Source: Nereocystis luetkeana (taxonomy: Eukaryota > Sar > Phaeophyceae > Laminariales > Laminariaceae). From it: a stretch of 64,000 nt of DNA. Made by a program: the position numbers and the translations under genes. Position 1 is the first letter of the stretch. Every line of letters starts with the position of its first letter. Positions 9,730 to 21,141 of this stretch are shown piece after piece. The stretch is from assembly GCA_031213475.1 (NCBI GenBank), contig JARUPZ010000004.1:930001-994000 (forward strand), read 5' to 3'. The notes below the pieces were generated by a model. The model was not told the DNA's origin and made no database searches. It saw only the letters and a program-made list of their open reading frames with translations.

Positions 9730-12700
9730 GGTTCACGATGCAATCCTCAGATTTGAAATTGGCACGCTATGTATTCACTGGGGGAGTAAATACGCAGGTC
9801 GTCACCACAGCCGCTTGGCTGCTTTTCGGCTGACTTGGTGCCACATGCACCCTGAGTGCCTTTGTGAGGCGTAGACGAGCTTTGCTTCTCGTCGTCTCGT
9901 CGTCGAAAATAAACGGTTTCATGCATCCCTCATACTAACTGGAAACCCTACATTTCGTTTTCCGTTTGACACAATCAATGGTTTGACATCTCAAAGGTAC
10001 ACAGCACTCTCCTGAGGCCTTGTCGTACATTCTCGAAGGGCTCATCAGATCTGCGGGATTTTCCTGTCCCCAACCGCAGAGGAAGGCGGTGGTCCGTCTT
10101 CCTCCGAAGGACGGCAGGCATTCATCAGTGCGAGTGAAGTTTGCAGAGGATCCTTGTTCCCAACAGCAGCAGATTTTTTTGGTGAGCCCGCGCTTTGTTT
10201 CCGGTATGCTTGCTGGGAGGTTCGAAGTTCGAGGCCTGTGTTGCTGTCCCCGAGGGGATAGACGATATGCATTCCAAAGTATCCACCAGAAGTGTCTCGG
10301 CGGTTGTTCATGGTGCAACCGCTGTGCGCGAGGAGGATGTATACCAGTCTCACCGTGGTTTGCAGGCACCCACAGACACATTGCCAACTCCCAACTCCCA
10401 ACCCCCAACCCCAACCCAATCAGTTTCGATATTTTCGAAATCGAAGGCACCGCCGTACGGTCTTTTGCTCGGTGCATGCGTGCAAAAAATCAGGCTTTTG
10501 ACTTTTCGTCTTTTCGTAGACACCGACCGCCCTCCCCGTGGTTCGAAAAAAGTTTCGGTTTGCCCAAAACGGGTAAAAAATGCTCTATTTTGGGTTCAAA
10601 TCAAGTACCTGGTACGACACACTACGGTACGAACATACCAGGTACCTGGTACATATGTTCAACACGCAAGATAACACACCCCCTGGGCTGAATTCCCGAG
10701 CCGATTTTCTCCTGAACACCAGAACACCGGGGGGCACACACTGCACACAACGTAAAGGGCGGCCTTGGAAACACCTCGTCGAGATCTTAAGATTTGGTAA
10801 AGGAAGGAGTAAAGGTGCAGGTTCTACAGCAGTAGTCCTGAAAGGACTATTATTGTAGTTTTTCTAGGTACCTCCACCAATACTTGGTTCTACGTATTAC
10901 AGCAGTACGCATGGAGTTCTGCGATTAGTATACTAGTGTGCGTGTGGGGGTATACCCGAGGGCGCGTACCTGTTTTTCGCTTGAAACTTGAAACGGACGA
11001 AGTACTGCTGCACGTACATCTCCGGATTCGTCTGTTATTTCAACTGTTTCTGCCTACCCTTACGGGGTACCAGGTACTGGATAGCCGGTACGTACTTTTG
11101 TTGAGCCAACTATAATATTATACGAGGTCCCCCCCCGGGAAGTCCCTATTAATAGGGGAGTGGCGCAAGATCGAGAAGTATAATGCTCGTTTGAACTACC
11201 TGCACCCCTTTTGAGAACTAACTGCCTGCTGAGAACTAACTGCATCCACCCGTCATGTGACCCCGGATCTGAGTTACGAGTCGAAAGGAGAGGGAGAAGA
11301 AGATGGGCGAAAATAATAAATGGGATGAGCATAAAAAAATCATGTGAAGAACACACACACACACACATATTTTTGAGGACAGACTACATAGTGCTGTTTT
11401 AGTGGAAATAGTGTGCGATGATACTAATTTACCATTCATATTAATACTACTGCTGTACATACAATAAAATAAAAGAGGGTATACCGGTAAGTGGATATTG
11501 ATCCTGAACAGATGACTCGCGGCGATCATCTCGTTCCTTGCGGCGTAAATGTAATTGCTAAAAGTTGCGTGAGGTCGAGGTTGCGTTATATTACTTTGTG
11601 ACCGGCTGAGTAAAACCCAGCACATACAAAATACTTCCATTCGTCCCTAAACAAGTACCTGGTACCTGGTACCTGGTATGTTTTTTGGCGCTCTGGGTAA
11701 AAAAAAATCTTCACGGACACAGAGTAGAAGATGCTCGAGAATAACTCGTAGTCCGAGTACTGAGAGTATTGAAGTACTGGAGGCCAATATATAGTGAGTA
11801 CTGAGAAGGCCCAACTACTGAGAGTATACTGAGAGTGTGAGCAGTGCGGAAGCTCGAGAATACAGGCAAAAATATGTACCCACAGCAGTAGTAGAATTGA
11901 AACACGAATTACTTGGAGTACAGACAGAACATATCTGAAGTGCAGAACCTCGAATCGAATGCCGAATTAGTGCGAGCCCGAAAGTATCCGCAGAGTAGTA
12001 TACTCAGTATAGTAGTAGTACAGAACCCCGAAATACTACACAGTAATACTGCGAGTACTCGCAGTAGTATCTATCTGCTGCTGCTGCAGTGAAAACCCGG
12101 AATACTGCGAGTGCACGAGGTAGTTCCTACTGTATTTTCCCCAACATACTTCGATTTAGTCCCAAGTATTGGGAGCAGCTATAACTAAACTGTGAAAGGT
12201 TGAGGTGCACGAACGTACGCCAAGCGTATGCGCGCCCAAACTCCGTGGCATTGTTGCGTGAAAACACACAACTTGTAGGCTAGGTGTATCATACGCGTAA
12301 ATAGCAGGTCAGAAAAGCAAGGTGGGTGTGGACAGCGGGTTTTTGGTAGATGCTTCTCATTGGGGAGTGCTAATTTTTCTGGTGGAACTGGTGGAGGGAT
12401 GTTGGTTGTGGTAGTCACGTGCATCAAATCGGTTTATTTGTCGTATGGTACTATTATTAGTACGAGTATTAAAATGTACTGGTGGATATTTGAAGAAAAA
12501 AAAAGAGCAAGGATCGTCCCAGTCGAACCTCGGTACAGAAGTAACGAAAAAAATATAATTATCAAGCGTAGTTTGTCATCGATCATACATACGCTACATA
12601 CAGCAGTTCTCACACACTGACACGTTGTGTGTTTTCACGCAATCTAAAACACATCGCAGGATATAGCAGCATGTATGTACAGCAGTACTGCTTGAAAATG

Positions 12701-13825
12701 CCATGTGATATGATACGACAGCATAAAATACGCGTGCTGCGACAAAGGAACGTGTACTGGTGCTCTTTCGGCTGGCTCTAGGATCGGTCAGCAGTGTAGG
12801 GCATACCGCACTCCGTAACTTAGAGTATTCTTGTATGAATGCTGCTGTACGCGATGCTTGTAGGAATGATTTGCTGCGATCAGGGGATGATCGGTACGGA
12901 GTAAAAAATGCCGGTCATACAATGCATGCAGCAGGTACGTGCATACTATAGGCCAATATGCCGAATACAACAACAAACACCACTGCACAACAACAAACAC
13001 CACTGCTTGCTGTAGTACTGAGAGTACAGCGCGGATCTGCCACATGTGCATAGTACGCTACCTGCTGCTGTTCGCGCACTGGCTGCGTCGAACACGGCTG
13101 GAGCAGTGACAGTGTTGGATCACACAGCAATACGTAGAAGAAGCAGAGATAGAGGTGTGTTGTTGCGGGATGATCGATCTCGGGTCAGAAAAAAGCAGAT
13201 AGCCACCGCAATAATACAGCAGCATGTAGACCTGCCACACGTGCCCGTGACTGATCACTGTGCTGCTGCTGCCGGAAGGCAGGGTTGCAGTGCTGCATGC
13301 AACTGGGGTTAACCACGCTCTCTGCTCTGCTGCTGTATTGGGTTGTCTGTTGTCTGTGTTGTGTGTTGCGTTCAGACGCAAAGAAACGTACCGGTAGGTA
13401 CTACGAGTACATGAAGGACAAAAAAACGACGACATTTCAGAGGTACGCACGTACGAAAGAAAGCTTCTCGTATCGAAACCAGGGAAATCGTCTTATCCAC
13501 TCCCGCCGGGAAAAAATCTTGGAGCGCCTGCCACGCGCTCCAGAGTGCACGGATGGCGCCGAGACCTGGGCCAATGTGTCCGGGCGGGCTTCATGTGCCC
13601 GAGCATATGGTGTTTTGCCGAAAAGTGCCGTGTACGAAGAGAAAAGTTGGCAAAAGTACGAAAATTTGACAAACATACGTATACATATTAATAATTTTCA
13701 AGAGGCCTACACCATTAATATTGCTGTCCCCCCTACACGAACGCCACACCACCTTCTCCTCCGTGCGTTTTGGTGACGAGCGCCACACCACTAGATTTAT
13801 CACACCACACCACGACCCGCCAGTA
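9730..13825. other. Region upstream of the docking gene, no supported gene
   Basis: At 10020-10480 overlapping open frames exist on both strands (up to 223 codons on plus), but none has recognisable motifs, paired splice sites or a convincing start. A SINE tail (11253), a (CA)n tract (11350-11368), three consecutive CCTGGTA words (11657-11679), a TACT/AGTACT-rich stretch (11720-12120) and a 20-bp doublet (12967-13005) are the visible structures. The docking gene promoter presumably lies at the left end, but no core element is evident. Confidence 0.5.
11253..11340 (+). mobile_element. SINE-S fragment (3' tail)
   Basis: TGTGACCCCGGATCTGAGTT, then AGTCGAAAGGAGAG, GAAGAAGATGGGCGAAAATA and TGGGATGAG plus an A-rich end. 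It matches the last about 85 bp of the full-length copies. Confidence 0.75.
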
Positions 13826-13826
13826 G

Positions 13827-14168
13827 CCGGTCGCCCCGGTGGTTCAAGTGGTTAACCTCGAATTCTACTTGTTGAGTCCTGGGTTCGAGCCCCAGGTGGG
13901 TCGGACTTTGACTTTATTTGCAAAAATAAAAAATGATTCAATTGTTGAGAGCGCCTTGCAGCGTGGGTAGGCACACTTCGATGCGAGTCGACGAGGGAAG
14001 AAAAGGCTGAAATCTTCTCGCGATAAAAATGAAGGCACGTACCGTAGCGGGAAGGGGGGAGAAGAGCCTGCTATGTGAGCCCGGATCTGAGTTACGAGTC
14101 GGAAGGAGAGAAAGAAGAAGATGTGCGAAGATAATGAATGGGATGAGAAAAAAAAAAAAGAAAAAAGT
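13827..14168 (+). mobile_element. Full-length tRNA-derived SINE (SINE-S), copy 1
   Basis: The head is tRNA-like: a D-arm/A-box-like GTGGTTCAAGTGGTTAAC, then a T-arm CTGGGTTCGAGCCCCAG with a perfect B box (GGTTCGAGCC). A body common to all copies follows (GTGGGTCGGACTTTGACTTT, TTGAGAGCGCCTTGCAGCG, GTCGACGAGGGAAGAAAAGG, TGTGAGCCCGGATCTGAGTT), ending GAATGGGATGAG and poly(A). About 340 bp. Such elements are transcribed by RNA polymerase III and mobilised by a partner LINE (established for SINEs). The LINE-like fragment at 61.6 kb may belong to a partner family, which is inference only. Confidence 0.9.
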
Positions 14169-14423
14169 CCAAGCACAAGTACCGTACCTACCAGCAATAC
14201 ATTGGAAAAATTTAGAGGCAGGTTGAGCCAGCTCGCCAGCTCCGTCTCGTACAGCTTATTATGCTCCTTGCTGGTCGCTCGGGTAAAATCGCCGCGCGCC
14301 CGATGCTGGGTGAATACAAACTACACGACACCCCCAGAGAAAAAAGAGGTTTGACATAATTGTTTTGCGCCGCACGCACGTTTCGGTTACTTTCGGAATG
14401 GTATTAATAGTTGTATACAGCGG

Positions 14424-14800
14424 GGGGGGGGCACGACAGATTGTTTCTTCTATTTTTTGCTTTCATTTTTTTTCATTTTTTTTCTTCTTCTCTTTCGATC
14501 TGTCTACCGTACTTTGTTTTTGTTTCTCTTTTTTTTTTATTGTTTTCTTTCGTTTATCTATTTCATAGAATGTGTATGTCGTGCCTGTCGTATCTGGTAT
14601 GTCGACATGGCATTGCATTGCCCACTGCTGTGCTTACTGCATACCTGGTACGTGGCAACGTAGTATCTCTGTGGCGTAGCTTTGTGACCACAGAACTTGC
14701 ATCTCTTCTACCAGGTAGGATTGAAGAATCGGCACGGACACTGGTTGTGCTGGATGTCGACGGGTAGAAAGAACGGTTTAATGTGAAGAACACACACATG
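14424..14800 (+). repeat. R1 interspersed repeat, copy 2
   Basis: It aligns with 8249-8600 through the G-run, T-rich tract and core. Relative to copies 1, 3 and 4 it carries two extra 7-bp segments: one at 14642-14651 (TAC-CTGG-TAC) and one at 14710-14718 (TA-CCAGG-TA). It is followed by an inverted copy of its own central segment (14817-14847). Confidence 0.82.
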
Positions 14801-14873
14801 TCATGTCGTACTGGACACGACAAACATGACATACACATTCTATGAAAGAGAGAAAACATGTGTGTGTTCTTCT
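14785..14873. repeat. Inverted repeat at the end of R1 copy 2
   Basis: GAAGAACACACACATG (14785-14800) is mirrored by CATGTGTGTGTTCTTC (14858-14873). Between them, 14817-14847 is the reverse complement of 14561-14591 inside the same R1 copy. The result is a foldback at the 3' end. Confidence 0.75.
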
Positions 14874-15296
14874 CTCAACTGCTCCCTCCAAAGAGCATGG
14901 GAACGAGCGGAACGGAAAGAAGCTGCTCGTGGTCATCTGTTCCGTGCCTGCGTAAAAAAACGCGTTTGAGGGTTGGAGCCCATGCCAAATCCTGAGCCTC
15001 GCCAGCCGAATCAGTACGAACGGTGTATGTTACACATGCCAGAGCACAGCAGTGGTGCCCACATCCATCTTCGGTGGTGTCCATCAACACCAAATAATAC
15101 CCTATCTGTTCCCGTGCGGTCGGGCCGTTCGGCCCCCCCATAATAAGAAAAAGGGGTGCAACACGTCTTCGTCCTCTTCCTAGATACCTGGTATACTGAA
15201 CGGTTTTCCTCGGGCTGCGATCCATTCGTTTCCCACAACCGATCAGCACCAATTCATGCGGCAAATAATATTACATTCGGTTCGTTCCAACGGCTG

Positions 15297-15650
15297 CCGG
15301 TCGCCCCGGTGGTTCAAGTGGTTAACCTCGAATTCTACTTGTTTGAGTCCTGGGTTCGAGCCCCAGGTGGGTCGGACTTTGACTTTATTTGCAAAAAAAA
15401 AAAAAAAAAAAAAAAAAGGATTCAATTGTTGAGAGCGCCTTGCAGCGTGGGTAGGCACAATTCTATGCGAGTCGACGAGGGAAGAAAAGGCTGAAATCTT
15501 CTCGCGATAAAAATGAAGGCACGTACCGTAGCGGGAAGGGGGGAGAAGAGCCTGCTATGTGACCCCGGATCTGAGTTACGAGTCGGAAGGAGAGAGAGAA
15601 GAAGATGTGCGAAGATAATGAATGGGATGAGAAAAAAAAAAAAAAAAAAA
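15297..15650 (+). mobile_element. Full-length SINE-S, copy 2
   Basis: Nearly identical to 13827-14168, with the same A/B-box head (TCGCCCCGGTGGTTCAAGTG ... GGGTTCGAGCCCCAG). It has an internal A-run of more than 20 bases at about 15396-15417 and a poly(A) end. High similarity to copy 1 suggests recent activity or recent duplication. Confidence 0.9.
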
Positions 15651-15734
15651 TGCTCTCTCGGGGGGTATTGTCATTCGTCGGTTGAGTAACAATATTTCAG
15701 GGATCGTTACGGTTATCCGTCCGTGCACGGTGCG

Positions 15735-16150
15735 TTTTTTTTCAAATCGAAAATCCTACGGTCCGGTTCGGTGCGGTGTTGGAAAATCGGAAATCATACG
15801 GTGCGGTTCGGTGCGCATTTCAGGTATTGTAAATCCTACGGTGCGGTTCGGTTTTGTGATATATCCTACGGTGAGGTTCGGTGCGGTTTTCAGATATTGT
15901 GAATCCTACGATGCGGTTCGGTGCGGTTTTCAGATATTGTGAATCCTACGGTGCGGTTCGGTTTTGTGATAAATCCTACGGTGCGGTTCGGTGCGGTTTT
16001 CAAAAATAGGAAATCCTGCGATGCGGTTCGGTACGGTTTTAGAAAATCGGAAATCTTACGGTGCGGTTCGGTTTTGTGATATATCACACGGTCCGGTTCG
16101 GTTCGGTTCCCCGTTGAATCGGTTTTTCTACGGTGCGGTTCCAATCCCCG
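15735..16150. repeat. Minisatellite built on TCCTACGGTGCGGTTCGGT
   Basis: At least nine imperfect units of about 35-40 bp. Each has TACGGTGCGGTTCGG followed by either TGCGGTTTTCAGATATTGTG or TTTTGTGATA. Single-strand composition is strongly skewed (G/T). Both strands are open over part of it because of the periodicity, not because it codes. Confidence 0.85.
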
Positions 16151-16159
16151 CAGGAAAAA

Positions 16160-19100
16160 CCCGTACAATACACGCTTTTCTCTACGGTGCACCGTATATA
16201 TAAACCGTACAAAAACCTCGGTTTCGTACGGGTCTCAGGTTTTTTATCGGGGCACTATAACGAAACCGTTGTTTCTCTACGGTGCACTGTTTTTGAATGA
16301 ACCGTACATTGCCTTGCATATACGTATATAGCCCACATCATATGTGCACCCCTGAGCAGCAGTGCGATTGGATCGCCTCGCTACCTACCTCGTGCATACC
16401 TGGCTTCTATCTACATATTAGTATTGTGGTAAATATTTGCTGGCCCTAAACATTCCTCCAAACCACCGGCAGCTGCTGCTGTGTAACCCTGCATTTTGTG
16501 CATGACGATGTTCAGAGTGTATCTTCCGTGTGCCTCGCACGACTACAGGGATGTTATACGTATACCATGATATTAATATTAATAGTAAGAGTTCTATCCG
16601 ATGGATCTCGAAGGACCAGTTACCCCTCGTGTCAATGATATCCCCGTCCGTTCTTGCTGCAAGTAGCATAGGGCATACCGTAATGGGCCGATATAGTTTA
16701 ACGTACTGCGATGTGGTACGGCTCTCACAATGAAGGTATGCTCGGAAATGTGCAGAGTAGCCCTCATTTCATATACCCGGCACCTGGTATGGGGTTAATC
16801 AATTTGGCTCTCGGAGGGACTCCTCGGTGAGCATATCAACCGGGCATGACGTAGCTCATGCGTGAGGAAGTATAATGCTCTACGGAGTTACGGTGAATCG
16901 AAAATCGGACCATTGACGCCGAAATGACTCTTTGACAAGTCACATTGGGTCTACATAGGGCAACCAACAACTCGATTAGATTCAGATATTCATGTCGAGC
17001 GCTGCAATCCGGGGAGATTGGTTGAAATAGGTATCCCAAGGTATGCCCTGAACATCAGTGGCGGGTACGCCGTTCGGCCCAGAGAATACTCGTACCGTGT
17101 CCTACCCACCTCTATGTGCTATTGCGCCGCTCTTTGCAGTGAGGAAGTATGAGCCCATATACTTTGTGCATCGGTTTCTCCACCCGCACCGAAAATCCAA
17201 CGAGTCGCAGGTCCCAGATATAAACGTTGCTCTGATGCCCATCAACTACAAGAAGAGATACCCAACGCTTGCTCACTCGCCGAAGAGCACACAAACGAGC
17301 GAAAATTATCCCCGACTTACAGCTGGCTACCTGGCCCAAGGTGGCCCGGTGAGCCTAAAATCGCGCAAAAATACCACGAGGCACGATTCTTCGATACACA
17401 GAGGAGGACCAAGCCCCAAGAACTGCAGTGACGGTCCGATGACACTGAGTTATGTGGTCGTGTAGATCCCTTTAGGGGCTGCGATCGTGCCGTGCCCGCA
17501 GATATCTGTTTGTGCCTTATATCGGGAGGCTATAGGACCGTGTTGGTTTTGCTTCGGTTTAATAAAAAGCTAAAAAAGCGCGTCGGCTATGAGTTCAACC
17601 GATCGGCAGATTTGTGGCAGAATATGTTATTGCTCCCTATATACATATATACATACACCACGAGAAAGCCGTTCCTAGGCGCATCTACCGAAACACGAAC
17701 GGTTTCGAATTTTCAAAAAAACGATAATCTCCCTTTTACTCGCAAAACGTCTGAATTGCCCCCTGAACACCTCGTTGTCCATCGCTGTTACCGGCAGTTG
17801 TACGAGGGATACCATTATTATTATTATACGAGCCTTTTGAGTATGTAGGCTCGCACACTGAAAGTTCCAGTAGTACCACGTACACTACAACGCAAACGAG
17901 CCCACGTGCTTTCGTTCAGTTGAGACCCACCATACACGCCTTGAATTCAGAGTATTCACTCAAAAGCTACGAAATTGACAGTTTTTAGACTCGTGCTTAG
18001 AATATTGGAACATACTCGAAGCAGTTTATGATACCGTGCCTGGTACGAAAATTCACGTGTATTATCTGGTTGGATCGCAAGTTGGATCTATCTCTCTAAA
18101 CGAGCACGTACAATTGTACAATAATGTACATACAACATCCATCAAACTGTTGTCATCGGTCGCACCTATTGACGCCGAGATCCTCCGAGGCACGTCAGTA
18201 GTAAGTAAGTGTCTCCGTATTCAAACCGCGCAAATATACTAAAAGCCAGTGTACTATTACTACGTACTTGCCGTACGTACCATCGCACACTGGCAACACT
18301 GGCAGTGACGTCATTCCAGTGGAAACGCTCGCTCGTGATTTCCTTCGGTTGAGCTGATGTACTGTAACAGGTAACAGGTACACATTACAAGTAGGATTTG
18401 CTCAAAGGCTAAATGACAGAGAAACAAGGAATGTGTACGATACATGTGTACGTATACATCAGGGATATTATTAATAGTACCGCAGATTTAAGTGAGGACG
18501 TGCCGGTAACACCGCAAAAACGCCAAAAAATGTGGAAACCGCTCGCTAGAACCGCTGCCAAAAATCCGTTCGAGGTGGTAAACCAGGGGACGGATCGCTA
18601 TCATCCCTCGTTGGGCAGACCACTCACTTTGCACCCCTGTTTGCTCTATCACCTATCACCCGTCCAAAAGTATTATTAATAGTGAGCTTCAATTCGAACG
18701 TACACTGGTTGCACAGTAGTGATGGCGTGATGATGATGGCAGGCACTCCAAGTATACAGTACCAGATATTATTAATAGTACGGAACGCTATAATATTGAT
18801 AGAATTCCAAAAATATACGAGGGGTTTCCACTATGCATGGAGACGTTTGCCCCCAGGGGCCAGCACAAAAATCTCGAAACCGCGAAATAGATCCAACCGG
18901 CATGCGATTTTGATAACCGCTGACAACCTGCATCTCACGGCTTACCTCTCAACCCTATCTCCCCTCCCGGAGCATGCCGGCCTCCCATGCGAAACCTTGG
19001 AGCCCATATTATCATATTTGCTGTGTACCGTTCTTCGCCTACGCGGCAGTACGCTTGAATCGCCTTGCTACATATCAGGTACATACCTGGTACATATCTA

Positions 19101-20769
19101 CTGTATATGTGTTACTTTTTGATGGCCCTAAACCTGCTTCCAAACCGCCGGCAGAAGCGCAACCCTGCATTCTGTGCATGACGTCTGTTGCATTCTGTGC
19201 ATGGCGTCTGTTGCATTCTGTGCATGGCGTCTGTTGCATTCTGTGCTTGGCGTCTGTTGCGCGGGCCTGGCAACGATATAGGCATAGTATATGTTAATAG
19301 TAATCTATTGATAGGTACCGGTGAAGACAGCTTTTCAATCTGTCGGTGGTCGTTTTTTTTATATATGTTCTGTATCCCCGGGGTAAAAGCGCCTCAACAT
19401 GCAGTGGAAGCCCTTGTAAAGCGTTCACGCTACAGCAGCACAGCAGTAGGCACTACCATAGGCAGCACACCCCAGCATCACAGCATGGCCGCACAGGGGA
19501 CCTCCTGTGGTAGCCTGGGGTCTGGTGAGCTAGAAACCATCTCACATCACACGTCTCATCACTTGATCAGCACCACGCTGACTTGTTAGTCCGTGCTAAA
19601 AACGCATGTTTGCTTTTCGTTGTGCACGTATTTACCGATTTGAAAACGGAAAAGGTTATCTCCGGATTCCGAGAGGTTGTTTGAGTTTGGTTGTACCAGT
19701 AAGCGATATCTCGATCATGCCGAACCTGACTTCTATGAGAGTGGCATAAAATATTCAAATATTCGATTTGAAGAAAACACTAGAAATATGATTCGCCGAT
19801 CCGTCAAAAGTTATCATTGCCACGCGCTTCAGCTTGGTCGATTGGTAAGGCTATAACATGTTTGTCGTGCTATGATCAAAACTGCGCAAGTAATGAGCGT
19901 GCAGCTATCCTCCTCAGTCCCGCCGACATCTAGCTCGCCGCGAGTGCAATGAGCACATTTGAACTCAACTAGTAACAAGCTTGGCGAAAAGTCAGTCTAC
20001 CGCACAGCACAAGTTGCAGATGCCCACGAGTTTCGTGGTATACTGCTGCTGCAATCGAGTAGGCCTGCTGAATACCCACTTTTAGCTCGATTTCGCCCGA
20101 TTTTCGCCCATTTTTTATTTTTGCGGTTTCTCCGCGCATCCCCGGATGCCCCCTTCAGTTTTTTTAAACGTTTTCGTATAAATCCGAGTAAACATATAAT
20201 ATATTTTGAGCTGAAACCCAGCATCGAACACTGCCCCGAAAATACGGTGGGGGGGGGGTCATACCTGTAGAGAATAGGAGGCGTATATATTGTGTCTCGT
20301 GTCTCGTATCTTCCCCGCTGAGCCTTGGGCCGCTTTTTCGCGATGCCGTCCGTCTTGATACTTTCGTGTTTTCTGCTTCGTTCGTTTACGGCTCATGCTT
20401 GTTCAGGAAGTATACAGTATAACTACAGTACCAGGCATCAGCTTGAAACATACCCGGATGATACCACGGAATGGAATGCCAAACGTGCTTCATGCAAGAT
20501 ATGGAAACTTCGATATTTCGATGTTATCAATACTTGACTTTCGATGCGATACCCAGCACGATTATGGGCAGCGATATGATATCACGAGACCCAAGCTAAG
20601 CAACTCCTATATCCCACTATATCGGGGAACGTAAGGGCAGCCCGGGTTGTCATTTTTGATTCCCAAATGGCAGCTGGTCGCCCCCCCGCCCCTGGTGCGT
20701 ATATACTGATTTTTCGTACGTCAATACCTTGGTACATGTTTTTCTCTGCTCGTCCCTTGCGTCTGGCAG
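16160..20769. other. Gene-poor stretch
   Basis: Short open frames occur (for example 17058-17465, 136 codons, plus), but none shows motifs or splice context. A dispersed pair (16345-16510 and 19050-19185) and a 23-bp tandem repeat are present, plus numerous TATTAATA, CCTGGTA and CAGCAGTA words. A frame at 20343-20537 begins like a signal peptide, but no donor supports it as exon 1 of the next gene. Confidence 0.45.
19167..19258. repeat. 23-bp tandem repeat, four units
   Basis: The unit is GCATTCTGTGCATGGCGTCT plus GTT, repeated four times with only two base differences. A single unit is found in the related sequence at 16490-16512, so the expansion is specific to this copy. Confidence 0.9.
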
Positions 20770-21141
20770 GCACCGGAGAACGACCAGCCTATGGAAGCGC
20801 CGACACCGCCACCCGTGGGGCTACCGATGGACCTACCTGTGGACGAAGCACCGACAAACCCGACTGTTGAGCTACCGACGGACCAGCCTGTGGCAGCGCC
20901 GACTGCGCAACCGGTAGACCCATCGATGGAGCCTCCAGAGGTGGCAGCGACCGAACAGACAGCGGTACCGGCGGAGCCTAGAGCAGTGGCACCATCGACG
21001 CCACCCGTGGACGTGCTGTCGAAACCGCCGGCAGCAGTACCCATCGAACCGTTTGCAGCGGCATCTGCTGAACCTCCGGCGGCGGCGGCGGCGGCTGCTG
21101 CGGCTGCGGCGGCGGCGGCGCCTGCGGCTCCATTAGCGGAG
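20770..21141 (+). CDS. Exon of the 20.8-24.7 kb gene, Pro/Ala-rich
   Basis: The acceptor CCCTTGCGTCTGGCAG precedes 20770, with a pyrimidine-rich run. The donor GCGGAG/GTGCGT follows 21141. It is phase 0 at both ends. It encodes repeating PxxxPV(D/E) units (PPPVGLPMDLPVDEAP, TPPVDVLSKPPAAVP) and about 13 alanines. The opposite strand is Gly/Ser/Thr-rich and open too, which is expected from the composition. Confidence 0.55.

Noticed and set aside
10020-10691. 223-codon open frame (plus) overlapping a 180-codon frame (minus)
   Set aside because: No motif, no splice context and no compatible exon on either strand; both frames include low-complexity and CCTGGTA-derived residues at their ends.
14875-15264. 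129-codon minus-strand frame next to the SINE pair
   Set aside because: Reasonably balanced composition, but no recognised domain, no clear acceptor or start, and it lies between repeats. Kept only as a note.
17058-17465. 136-codon plus-strand frame
   Set aside because: No donor/acceptor pair, no motifs and nothing upstream to attach it to.
20343-20537. Frame beginning with a signal-peptide-like hydrophobic stretch
   Set aside because: No donor site gives the phase 0 needed by the exon at 20770, and the codons after the hydrophobic stretch look random.
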